From an uncultured bacterium (GTDB lineage Bacteria; Patescibacteriota; Saccharimonadia; Saccharimonadales; Saccharimonadaceae), in NCBI GenBank assembly GCA_937872185.1, contig CALMQN010000121.1, forward strand, positions 1 to 5,700: a stretch of 5,700 nt of DNA, written 5' to 3'. Shown in pieces: positions 1 to 5,428 of this stretch. The translations under genes were made by a program, and so were the position numbers. The notes under the pieces are model-generated. The model did not search any database, had not been told where the DNA came from, and was given only the letters and a program-made list of their open reading frames with translations. Numbering within the stretch: position 1 is the first letter of the stretch; each line of letters starts with the position of its first letter.

Positions 1-133
1 TATGGCGTCTAGCACGTATAGCAAGACAGCCTTCGCAGAAGGAGAGGGTGGCGCGAGGCGGGGCAACACCCAAAATTGTTTATGTAATCATAAAAATTTT
101 AGGGGTGGACCGAGCGACAGGACCATCGGGATG
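1..133. other. Intergenic region downstream of nusA, no supported gene
   Basis: This stretch lies past the nusA stop and runs to the window edge. I see no ribosome binding site with a convincing coding frame. Two minus-strand frames stay open to the edge, but they read as low-complexity Pro/Ala/Arg sequence and have no recognisable motif. What can be seen is structure: a 5-bp hairpin with a 3-base loop (CCTTC at 30-34, GAAGG at 38-42) and a much longer AT-rich inverted repeat at 67-107, listed separately. The base composition switches sharply, with a GC-rich part (46-64), an AT-rich core (72-100) and a GC-rich part again (102-130). That is typical of an untranslated or repeat-derived spacer. 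infB often follows nusA, but no infB start is visible here. Confidence 0.5.
67..107. repeat. Long AT-rich inverted repeat downstream of nusA
   Basis: The left arm reads CACCC (67-71), AAAATT (72-77), an unpaired G at 78, then TTTATG (79-84). The loop is TAAT (85-88). The right arm is CATAAA (89-94), AATTTT (95-100), two unpaired bases (101-102) and GGGTG (103-107). This gives 17 base pairs interrupted only by small bulges. It begins 27 bases past the nusA stop. No T-run follows the stem on the minus strand, so it is not a textbook intrinsic terminator. It could still end or stabilise the nusA mRNA 3' end, or be the palindromic core of a small dispersed repeat. The structure is directly visible; the function is inference. 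Confidence 0.7.
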
Positions 134-1258
134 TTATTCTGCGCTTGATTCTTCAACAGCAGACAACAGATCGTCTTCGATGTTCTTCTTGGCAGCTGGT
201 GCGGCAGGTTTTGTTGCTGCAGCTTGTTCGATGTCTAATTCGTATCCAGTCAAACGGCTCGCCAGACGAACGTTTTGTCCGGCACGGCCAATTGCGATTG
301 ATTGCTGGTCTTCGTTAACGTACACAGTTGCGCGTTTGTCGGCTTCGTTAATAACGACTTTGGCAACTTCTGCTGGGCTTAGTGCGTTTTTGATGAATTG
401 TTCGTTATTTTCATCATACGTAATGATGTCGATTTTTTCTTGATCACCGATTTCGTTCATAACCGCCTGAACACGTGTCCCGTGGCCACCAACAAAGGTA
501 CCGACTGGATCAACGCCAGGAACAGTGCTGGCAACAGCCAACTTTGTACGACGTCCGGCTTCACGAGCGATCGCCTTAATCTCGACAGCACCAGTCTCAA
601 GTTCTGGCACTTCCTGACGAAACAGGTATTCGACAAATTGTTCGTTACCACGACTTAAAATAAGTTGTGGACCACGGTTATCGCGTTCGATGTCTTTAAT
701 AAATACCTTAATACGGCTACCGACATTGTAAAACTCACCCTGAATTTGCTCGCTCTGTGGAATAATCCCAGTCGCCTTACCCAATTCGACGCGGATCACG
801 CGTGGCTCGACACGTTGGACGGTTCCGTTCACGACAGTGCCAATCTTGTCTTCGTATTCTTCCAAAACGACTTCACGCTCTGCTTCACGCAGACGCTGCA
901 AGACAACTTGCTTTGCGGTTTGCGCGGCAACACGGCCAAAGCTCGTGACTTCGTGCTTTTCTTCGATAACGTCGCCAATAACAACGTCTTTCTTAATTTT
1001 TTTAGCATCAGCTAAACTAATTTCAACTGCGTCACTGCCAACTTCTTCGACAACTTCGCGTGATACAAACACGTTTGCTGTTCCGTCGTTAACATTCAGT
1101 TCGCTACGAACTTCTTGATCACGCTCACCGTTGTCGCGGCGCCATGCAGCGGCAATTGCCTGTTCAATCACAGACAAAACTGTCTCTTCGGGCAAGTTCT
1201 TCTCTTCTGCAATCGTTCGTACCGCAAGCGTCAGTTGCTTAATGTTGATTTCTTCCAT
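134..1258 (-). CDS. nusA: Transcription termination/antitermination factor NusA
   Basis: NusA binds RNA polymerase and nascent RNA in the cytoplasm and controls pausing, intrinsic termination and antitermination. The 374-residue product shows the usual order: N-terminal polymerase-binding domain (about 1-130), S1 domain (about 137-203, with GTVVNGTVQRVE), KH1 (about 205-282) and KH2 (about 290-345, with canonical GRAGQNVRLAS and its GxxG loop at 324-327). The KH1 loop is GGHG (257-260), where most bacteria have a basic residue pair such as GMRG or GQKG; the flanking VDPVG and RVQAV are conserved. After KH2 there is only an Ala/Pro/Lys linker and an acidic tail of about 28 residues, so the acidic repeats of proteobacterial NusA are absent, as in the roughly 370-residue Bacillus form. 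The ATG is supported by AGGAG seven bases upstream. The usual upstream partner rimP is not adjacent; a nuclease gene is there instead. Stop is TAA. Confidence 0.97.
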   Translation of the reverse strand: MEEINIKQLTLAVRTIAEEKNLPEETVLSVIEQAIAAAWRRDNGERDQEVRSELNVNDGTANVFVSREVVEEVGSDAVEISLADAKKIKKDVVIGDVIEEKHEVTSFGRVAAQTAKQVVLQRLREAEREVVLEEYEDKIGTVVNGTVQRVEPRVIRVELGKATGIIPQSEQIQGEFYNVGSRIKVFIKDIERDNRGPQLILSRGNEQFVEYLFRQEVPELETGAVEIKAIAREAGRRTKLAVASTVPGVDPVGTFVGGHGTRVQAVMNEIGDQEKIDIITYDENNEQFIKNALSPAEVAKVVINEADKRATVYVNEDQQSIAIGRAGQNVRLASRLTGYELDIEQAAATKPAAPAAKKNIEDDLLSAVEESSAE

Positions 1259-1265
1259 GATTTTT

Positions 1266-1270
1266 CTCCT
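1266..1270 (-). promoter_or_regulatory. Shine-Dalgarno sequence of nusA
   Basis: AGGAG, within AAAGGAGA on the minus strand, is separated from the nusA ATG by seven bases. This is near-optimal spacing and fixes the start codon. It shows that SD-led initiation is used here alongside apparently leaderless genes. Confidence 0.85.
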
Positions 1271-1288
1271 TTGTGAGTATTCTTTATC

Positions 1289-1312
1289 AAAAAATCCGAC
1301 CTGCCGGCCGGA
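1289..1312 (-). terminator. Intrinsic-terminator-like hairpin in the nusA leader
   Basis: On the minus strand TCCGGC (1312-1307) pairs with GTCGGA (1300-1295), including one G-U pair, around a six-base loop (CGGCAG), and is followed at once by six T's (1294-1289). It lies 66 bases downstream of the nuclease stop but also downstream of the predicted nusA start site near 1320. It can therefore end nuclease transcripts, and nusA transcripts must cross it too. The stem is short (6 bp), so termination may be partial. A role as a nusA attenuator is inference, and the hairpin lies very close to the predicted start site. Confidence 0.6.
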
Positions 1313-1326
1313 AATGTACTAAAGCT

Positions 1327-1355
1327 ATAATAGCAAATACTGACGATTCTTGCAA
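1327..1355 (-). promoter_or_regulatory. Promoter of nusA
   Basis: Minus-strand -35 TTGCAA (1355-1350, 4 of 6 consensus), a 17-base spacer and -10 TATTAT (1332-1327, 5 of 6). The spacer ends in TGC, giving the TGn of an extended -10. The predicted start is near 1320, giving a leader of about 60 bases. The -35 box begins directly after the TAG stop of the upstream nuclease gene, so nusA is likely transcribed independently of it. Confidence 0.7.
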
Positions 1356-2060
1356 CTACTTAATCGGTAATGCTTGCATAGAGCACCCCGACAGCACCGT
1401 TCGCATTGCCGTCGCCTCGCTGTCAGTCACCCATAAACTATATTTTTGCTTGACAGCAATCTGCCTGGCAACATACTGACATCGAAATGGTTTATATGAT
1501 GGTAACCACGATGCAGCATCACCGTCAGACTTCTCTTGGTTAGCCGGGCCATCAACCGCCAAAAGTTCAAGCGGATCGTTAGCGAGCAGCACTCTTGTGT
1601 CATGACTCAGTTGCTGTGCGCCTTTCTGCCAGGCATCAGATAACGCCACTACGTGATCAATCTGCACATCGTCGCTTGTCCCACTACCGCGTTTAAAACT
1701 AATCATCTTGCCTGTATATGGATCATTCAATGTGCCACTGATAACGTTGCACTTTTCGTCAATCACGACGCCCGAGAGATCACGATTTAATATAATGTTG
1801 CGGGTGTCACACCCCAATGTGGTCGCCCACCCAGCCCCAAACTGATCGCGCGAGTAGTCTGTTTTTGGTGCGCGTCCTTTAACCGGCAGCGTGCTTAGCG
1901 CATCAAGCGCCAAGGTGCCCGATGACTGTGCGTTAATTGCGACAGCAGGAGGTGCGCTCGATTCGGTCGTTGATATAATCGTTGCAATCACAAATCCTGT
2001 CAGCATAATCAAACAGGTCGCTATTAAGCCAACTCGTCGACGTCGATATAGATCCCTCAT
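1356..2060 (-). CDS. Membrane-anchored or secreted HNH-family nuclease (DUF1524 / GmrSD C-terminal-like)
   Basis: The product, 234 residues from the chosen ATG, starts with a basic stretch (RDLYRRRR) and one hydrophobic segment (about 10-29), a signal peptide or signal anchor, so the nuclease domain should lie outside the membrane. The domain matches the family common in Actinobacteria: YSRDQFGAGW, GCDTRN, GTLNDPYTG, then QIDHVVAL with the catalytic D135-H136, NDPLELLAVDGPANQEKSDGDAA with N174 and K177, and RCQYVARQIAVK. Four cysteines outside the membrane segment (84, 104, 194, 226) could form disulfides. In the motif usually written DPLNL the Asn is Glu (residue 165), which might alter catalysis. 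The frame could start 18 bases earlier at TTG (2078) or at GTG (2075), but the promoter -10 overlaps that stretch, so ATG at 2060 fits best, probably leaderless. Expected activity is DNA cleavage, perhaps for nucleotide scavenging or DNA uptake; substrate is inferred. Stop is TAG. Confidence 0.88.
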   Translation of the reverse strand: MRDLYRRRRVGLIATCLIMLTGFVIATIISTTESSAPPAVAINAQSSGTLALDALSTLPVKGRAPKTDYSRDQFGAGWATTLGCDTRNIILNRDLSGVVIDEKCNVISGTLNDPYTGKMISFKRGSGTSDDVQIDHVVALSDAWQKGAQQLSHDTRVLLANDPLELLAVDGPANQEKSDGDAASWLPSYKPFRCQYVARQIAVKQKYSLWVTDSEATAMRTVLSGCSMQALPIK

Positions 2061-2066
2061 ATGATT

Positions 2067-2094
2067 ATTATGCACCAACCCTCAAGTGTTACAA
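2067..2094 (-). promoter_or_regulatory. Promoter of the HNH nuclease gene, probably giving a leaderless mRNA
   Basis: Minus-strand -35 TTGTAA (2094-2089), a 16-base spacer and -10 CATAAT (2072-2067, 5 of 6). Six bases separate the -10 from ATG at 2060, so transcription would start at or next to the A of the start codon. No Shine-Dalgarno sequence sits at a normal distance from that ATG. The -35 box overlaps the -10 of the divergent peptidase promoter. Confidence 0.55.
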
Positions 2095-2095
2095 T
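2087..2095 (+). promoter_or_regulatory. Extended -10 promoter of the M13 peptidase gene
   Basis: TGT followed by TACAAT (2090-2095) forms an extended -10 box; no good -35 is seen 16-18 bases upstream, which extended -10 promoters tolerate. The predicted start is near 2102, giving a leader of about 31 bases that contains the ribosome binding site. It overlaps the -35 of the divergent nuclease promoter. Confidence 0.55.
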
Positions 2096-2123
2096 AAATA
2101 CCAAGACCTACCAACCAGCAAAC

Positions 2124-2129
2124 GGAGAG
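2124..2129 (+). promoter_or_regulatory. Shine-Dalgarno sequence deciding the peptidase start
   Basis: GGAGAG lies just before ATG at 2133; counting from GGAG the spacer is five bases. It selects this ATG over the in-frame ATGs at 2061 and 2070, which have no such site and lie upstream of the predicted transcription start. Confidence 0.75.
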
Positions 2130-2132
2130 CCC

Positions 2133-4049
2133 ATGACTGTTTTTGATAAGACGATACGACCACAAGATGATTTTTTTGGGCATGTTAACAATCACTGGCT
2201 TGAACATAACCCCATCCCTCCGACCAAAAGCGTGTGGGGCTCGTTCTATGTGCTGCGCAACAAATCGGCGCTTGCTGTACGAAAAATTGTAAAAAACCTC
2301 GCCACCATTGACGACAACAGCCTCAGCCATGACCAAAGACTAATCAAGACATTCTTTATGGCGGCAGAATCATACACACAGTTTGCTCCTGCCCACCTTG
2401 AAACGCTTGGCCTCGAACTAGCCAAAATATCCGCCATCAAAGACGCCTCACAACTAGCGCACTACTTGGGTTATACGTCTCGTCATAACTTTGGCCCGTT
2501 CTGGTCAAACCATGTCTCGGTCGACGATAAAAACAGCTCTACTCAGGTCCTGAGCTTCCAGCAAGACGGGCTCACGCTTCCTAACCGCGACTACTACCTT
2601 GATGACTCGGCGACTATGAAATCAATCCGTGAAAAATACGAAGCATTCTTTCACGGCGTCAACCAAAAACTTCCGTCTGCTTTTTATTGTGATTGGGACG
2701 TTGTGTCCGGTATCGAACACACGCTCGCAATGGGCTCTTGGACAGATGTCGAACTCCGTGATGTCGAAAGTAACTACACGCGCTTTACGCTTGCCGGCCT
2801 GCAGTCTGACTTTCCCGCATTTGATTGGACAGCGTACTTTAAAGGCCTTGGGTGGAAAAACCCTAGTGACAATATCGTCATCGGGCAAATTCCTTTTATC
2901 AACACCTCCCTTGATATCCTGAACAACCGGCCACTTGACCATGTTAAGCAATATTTGACCTGGCATATGGTCACTTACTTTTTGGGCTGGATCAGCAAAG
3001 ACCTGACCGAACTTAACTTTGACTTTTTTGGCCGCGTGCTTGATGGCAAAAAAGCCGCCGAGCCTACCTGGAAAAGAGTGGTTGCACTATCTGATCGTTT
3101 GATTATCAGTGAAGTATTGGGTCGCGACTATGCCAAGCAGTACTTTCCTGAATCATCAAAGCAAGAGGTACTTGATATGGTCGAAGACATCCGAACAGCC
3201 TATCACGCTCGCATTGACCGCGTTAGTTGGATGAGCAAAGCGACCAAGGGAACTGCTCATAAAAAGCTTGATAATATGCGCGTGCTTATTGGCTATCCCG
3301 CAGATTGGCCTGATCTCAGCCAATTAAAACTACAGCCCGACAATCACCTTGCAAACATCCTCGCCGTAACGGGTTTTGACACTGCGCAAGATTTGAAAAG
3401 AATCGGCACGCCGCCAAACCCTGATAAATGGTACATGAATGCTCAGACCGTTAATGCCTATCACGACCCAAACCAACTGATTATCTGCTTTCCTGCCGGC
3501 ATCCTGCAGCCACCGTTTTATAATCCCAAGGCAAGCCGTGCGACCAATCTTGGTGGCATCGGTGCTGTCATTGGACACGAGTTTACGCACGGATTCGATG
3601 ATCAAGGTTCGCAATTCGACGAATACGGTAACGTCGCACAGTGGCAGTCCGACACCGATATTGCCGGGTTCAAAAAACAAGCACATAAAATGATACTGCA
3701 AGCCGATTCGTTCGAAGTACTCCCCGACGTATTTTTAAAAGGCGAGCTCGTCATTGGCGAAACAATTGCTGACATTGGCGGGCTAGAACTAGCAATCGAA
3801 GCACTCCGCAAAAACCCCGGTATCAGCAAATCTGCCCTTCACAGTTTGTTTACAAACTTTGCTCGTGCCGAATGTGGTGCACAGCGCGAAGAGGTGCTGC
3901 TGCAAATGGCTAAAATCGACCCGCATCCACCATCAAAATTCCGAGTAAATTATGTCGTGAAACAATCCGACGCCTTCTATGACACATACGATGTCAAACC
4001 AAGTGATTCGCTCTACTTGCCGCCCGAAGAACGCACGCGCATTTGGTAG
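2133..4049 (+). CDS. M13 (neprilysin/PepO) family zinc metallopeptidase
   Basis: The 638-residue product belongs to the M13 family of zinc endopeptidases that cleave short peptides inside a closed cavity. The N-terminal helical M13_N domain (about 7-380) begins with KTIRPQDDFFGHVNNHWLE. The catalytic domain has the substrate-binding NAY (441-443), FPAGILQPPF, the zinc motif HEFTH (482-486, with E483 catalytic), the third ligand E543 and D547 in GETIADIGG, DPHPPSKFRVN near the end, and the typical terminal Trp. All catalytic residues are intact and the spacing matches the family. There is no signal peptide or transmembrane segment, so it should be a cytoplasmic oligopeptidase like lactic-acid-bacterial PepO, unlike anchored neprilysins. 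The frame extends to 2061, but the promoter and SD support 2133. It is divergent from the nuclease and convergent with a small unknown gene. A role in recycling imported peptides is inference. Stop is TAG. Confidence 0.95.
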   Translation: MTVFDKTIRPQDDFFGHVNNHWLEHNPIPPTKSVWGSFYVLRNKSALAVRKIVKNLATIDDNSLSHDQRLIKTFFMAAESYTQFAPAHLETLGLELAKISAIKDASQLAHYLGYTSRHNFGPFWSNHVSVDDKNSSTQVLSFQQDGLTLPNRDYYLDDSATMKSIREKYEAFFHGVNQKLPSAFYCDWDVVSGIEHTLAMGSWTDVELRDVESNYTRFTLAGLQSDFPAFDWTAYFKGLGWKNPSDNIVIGQIPFINTSLDILNNRPLDHVKQYLTWHMVTYFLGWISKDLTELNFDFFGRVLDGKKAAEPTWKRVVALSDRLIISEVLGRDYAKQYFPESSKQEVLDMVEDIRTAYHARIDRVSWMSKATKGTAHKKLDNMRVLIGYPADWPDLSQLKLQPDNHLANILAVTGFDTAQDLKRIGTPPNPDKWYMNAQTVNAYHDPNQLIICFPAGILQPPFYNPKASRATNLGGIGAVIGHEFTHGFDDQGSQFDEYGNVAQWQSDTDIAGFKKQAHKMILQADSFEVLPDVFLKGELVIGETIADIGGLELAIEALRKNPGISKSALHSLFTNFARAECGAQREEVLLQMAKIDPHPPSKFRVNYVVKQSDAFYDTYDVKPSDSLYLPPEERTRIW

Positions 4050-4062
4050 TCAGTAATCTATC

Positions 4063-4181
4063 CACTACTTTTCGCCGTTTTCGGCTCATCAGCATATATG
4101 CACATATATGTAAGTAGTGTGAGCAAAGAGAGGGCCTGTGGCCAAGAGGAATCAACCTCCCGGCCACAGATGGCACTACTT
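4063..4181. repeat. Cluster of inverted and direct repeats between convergent genes
   Basis: CACTACTT occurs at 4063-4070 and again at 4174-4181, and its exact complement AAGTAGTG at 4112-4119. The middle copy can pair with either outer copy, but not both at once. Between the first two lie a GCCG-TTTT-CGGC hairpin (4074-4085) and two copies of the palindrome CATATATG (4093-4100 and 4103-4110) two bases apart. Between the last two lies the strong hairpin at 4136-4169. The rightmost copy contains the stop codon of the small minus-strand gene. The region covers nearly all the space between the convergent genes, so one plausible role is transcript ends for both. Confidence 0.7.
4136..4169. terminator. 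Strong hairpin just past the small gene, possible transcript end
   Basis: CTGTGGCC (4136-4143) pairs with GGCCACAG (4162-4169). After a symmetric AA/CC internal loop, GAGG (4146-4149) pairs with CCTC (4156-4159) around AATCAA. On the minus strand it begins six bases past the stop of the small gene, the right place for its terminator. The following minus-strand sequence is pyrimidine-rich but has no clean U-run, so this is either a weak intrinsic terminator or a stabilising 3' structure. Confidence 0.5.
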
Positions 4182-4391
4182 GCGGGTGATCTTCGTGTCG
4201 TACGTGTGACTCTTCAGTTCGAAGAATACCTCGATCTCGTTGTTGGCTGCCCAGCCCAAATCCAAGATCTTGTTTCCCGCAGCAGTCGCCTCGGCGTATG
4301 CAGCGGATCGATCAAGCTTTGGCGACGACGGTACGATATCAATCCGCGTCAGCTGCAGCTCAGGCTTATCAGGACCTTCGGTTGTTGCCAT
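4176..4391 (-). CDS. Small protein of unknown function (71 residues)
   Basis: I do not recognise this protein. From the chosen ATG it starts MATTEGPDKPELQLTRIDIV, followed by an Ala-rich probably helical stretch (SAAYAEATAAGNKI) and a strand-like segment (NEIEVFFELKSH) before a basic end. It has no signal peptide, membrane segment or cysteine, so it is presumably a soluble cytoplasmic protein. A good promoter directly upstream supports it as a real gene. An earlier in-frame ATG at 4421 would add ten residues, but that codon sits in the loop of a perfect 6-bp hairpin and only about seven bases from the predicted transcription start. ATG 4391 has a weak purine-rich AAAGAGA at a normal distance. 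The gene follows rnhB-yraN on the same strand with its own promoter, and its stop codon lies inside a repeat that can base-pair with upstream copies. Confidence 0.65.
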   Translation of the reverse strand: MATTEGPDKPELQLTRIDIVPSSPKLDRSAAYAEATAAGNKILDLGWAANNEIEVFFELKSHTYDTKITRK

Positions 4392-4412
4392 TTTTTCTCT
4401 TTCGCTCAGATG

Positions 4413-4427
4413 CACAGACATTCTGTG
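4413..4427 (-). promoter_or_regulatory. Hairpin at the 5' end of the small gene's mRNA
   Basis: On the minus strand CACAGA and TCTGTG pair perfectly around a three-base loop that is exactly ATG, the upstream candidate start codon. It begins within a few bases of the predicted transcript 5' end. It could block initiation at that ATG or protect the mRNA 5' end. The pairing is seen; the function is inferred. Confidence 0.45.
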
Positions 4428-4434
4428 ACGATGT

Positions 4435-4463
4435 ATAATACCATATTTATAATCAAATGTCTA
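4435..4463 (-). promoter_or_regulatory. Promoter of the small unknown gene
   Basis: Minus-strand -35 TAGACA (4463-4458, 5 of 6), a 17-base spacer and -10 TATTAT (4440-4435, 5 of 6), with TGG directly before the -10 as an extended element. The TAG of the -35 is also the stop codon of the rnhB-yraN gene. Predicted start is near 4428. This is one of the two best promoter matches in the window. Confidence 0.7.
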
Positions 4464-5411
4464 TCCGATCGATTGCCACACATCAACGTCATAATCAGAA
4501 CCAGACACCGATGCAAACGCCAGGCGTAAATCACTTTTGTCAGCATACTTTAACGCATAATATTCCGACGCAAACTTCATCTGCCGCAGCTTTTTGGGCG
4601 TGATTGCAGCGATCCCGCCACCTTGGTGAGTGTTTTTGCGGTATTTCACTTCAGTGAAGTACACGATGCTTTCAAATTGCGACACAATATCAATCTCGCA
4701 GAACTTCGTCTTCCAGTTACGCTCCAATACCACATGTCCCCTCTGCGCAAGATACTCCGCCGCCGCATTCTCGGCCCTATCTCCAATCTGCTTTGTTGTT
4801 ACTAAGGACAGTCCTTGGTATGAGTGATCGGGCGATGCAGCGTTTTCTTTTGCATACTTTGCGAGCGGCTTTATTGACAATCGATGAAGCGGCGTAACGC
4901 CAAGTGCATCAATTGCTTTCATATGTAGCGCTGTGCCATACCCGACGTGCGCACCAAACCTATACCCTGGGTATACCGTATCCTGTTCGGCCATATACGC
5001 ATCACGTGCGACCTTTGCGACAATCGATGCCGCTGATACGCTCGGCACCAGCAGGTCAGCTTTTTTCATTGTCGTAACATATGCACCCTTCGTTGTTTCG
5101 GACAAAAAATTAACTGTCCCATCAATGACAATCTCGTGATAAGGCACCTTAATCTGCTCAACTGCACGAATAGTCGCCAGGCGCAGTGCCCCTGATAACC
5201 CTACGTCGTCGATTTCATCAGCGTGTACCCACCCCAAACCGATCGCACTTGCCGACGCGCGGATTGTGACGTCCAGCGCTTCTCGGCGTTTCTTTGTCAG
5301 CTTCTTGCTATCCGTCAGTCCATCAATGGCCTTTCCACCCAGAACCACTGCGCCAACCACCAGCGGCCCTGCCCATGGCCCACGCCCTACTTCATCGATG
5401 CCAAGTATCAT
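4461..5411 (-). CDS. rnhB: Ribonuclease HII fused to a YraN-family (UPF0102) nuclease-like domain
   Basis: The 316-residue protein joins two genes that are often neighbours. Residues 1-183 are RNase HII, which cuts RNA in RNA-DNA hybrids and removes single ribonucleotides from DNA: GIDEVGRG with D6 and E7, TDSKKL, IDGTVNF with D97, and KADLLVPSVSAASIVAKVARD with D119 give the complete acidic site, followed by YPGYRFGAHVGYGT and LHRLSI. A linker (about 184-207) leads to a YraN domain (about 208-316): GDRAENAAAEYL with E214, CEIDIV with E239 and D241, and TEVKYR with E254 and K256, resembling the PD-(D/E)XK nuclease core. YraN function is poorly known. The single uninterrupted frame argues for a true fusion. 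It follows rplS after a terminator, and the ATG lies six bases past a -10 box; AGGGG one base before the ATG is too close for a normal SD. Stop is TAG. Confidence 0.94.
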   Translation of the reverse strand: MILGIDEVGRGPWAGPLVVGAVVLGGKAIDGLTDSKKLTKKRREALDVTIRASASAIGLGWVHADEIDDVGLSGALRLATIRAVEQIKVPYHEIVIDGTVNFLSETTKGAYVTTMKKADLLVPSVSAASIVAKVARDAYMAEQDTVYPGYRFGAHVGYGTALHMKAIDALGVTPLHRLSIKPLAKYAKENAASPDHSYQGLSLVTTKQIGDRAENAAAEYLAQRGHVVLERNWKTKFCEIDIVSQFESIVYFTEVKYRKNTHQGGGIAAITPKKLRQMKFASEYYALKYADKSDLRLAFASVSGSDYDVDVWQSIG

Positions 5412-5417
5412 ACCCCT

Positions 5418-5423
5418 ATTGTA
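5418..5423 (-). promoter_or_regulatory. Extended -10 promoter of rnhB-yraN, probably leaderless
   Basis: Minus-strand TACAAT (5423-5418) is preceded by TGT, the same extended -10 as at the peptidase gene. Six bases separate it from the ATG, so transcription should start at or beside the start codon. Any -35 would fall inside the rplS terminator stem, and no good match is seen there. Confidence 0.5.
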
Positions 5424-5428
5424 ACAAC

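Noticed and set aside
1..66. Minus-strand frames open to the left edge, possible start of the next gene
   Set aside because: No start codon with an SD, low-complexity Pro/Ala/Arg content, and no match to the N-terminus of infB or another known nusA neighbour.
41..133. Possible tRNA-Ser, because GGAGAGG resembles its acceptor arm
   Set aside because: No matching CCTCTCC 3' arm, no T-loop GGTTCGAATCC, and no anticodon arm at the right distance.
48..443. Plus-strand frame of 131 codons overlapping the nusA 3' end
   Set aside because: Most of it is antisense to nusA, has no homology I recognise and no ribosome binding site in a sensible context.
2061..2078. TTG or GTG start for the nuclease
   Set aside because: The -10 box lies within this stretch, and GAGGG abuts the TTG with no usable spacing.
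2061..2132. Longer N-terminus of the M13 peptidase from ATG 2061
   Set aside because: It would overlap the promoters, has no SD, and the family-typical sequence starts after ATG 2133, which has GGAGAG before it.
2629..2922. Plus-strand frame of 97 codons within the peptidase gene
   Set aside because: An out-of-frame shadow of a well-supported M13 gene.
4074..4085. GCCG-TTTT-CGGC hairpin as the terminator of the peptidase gene
   Set aside because: The stem is only four base pairs and no T-run follows on the plus strand; kept only as part of the repeat cluster.
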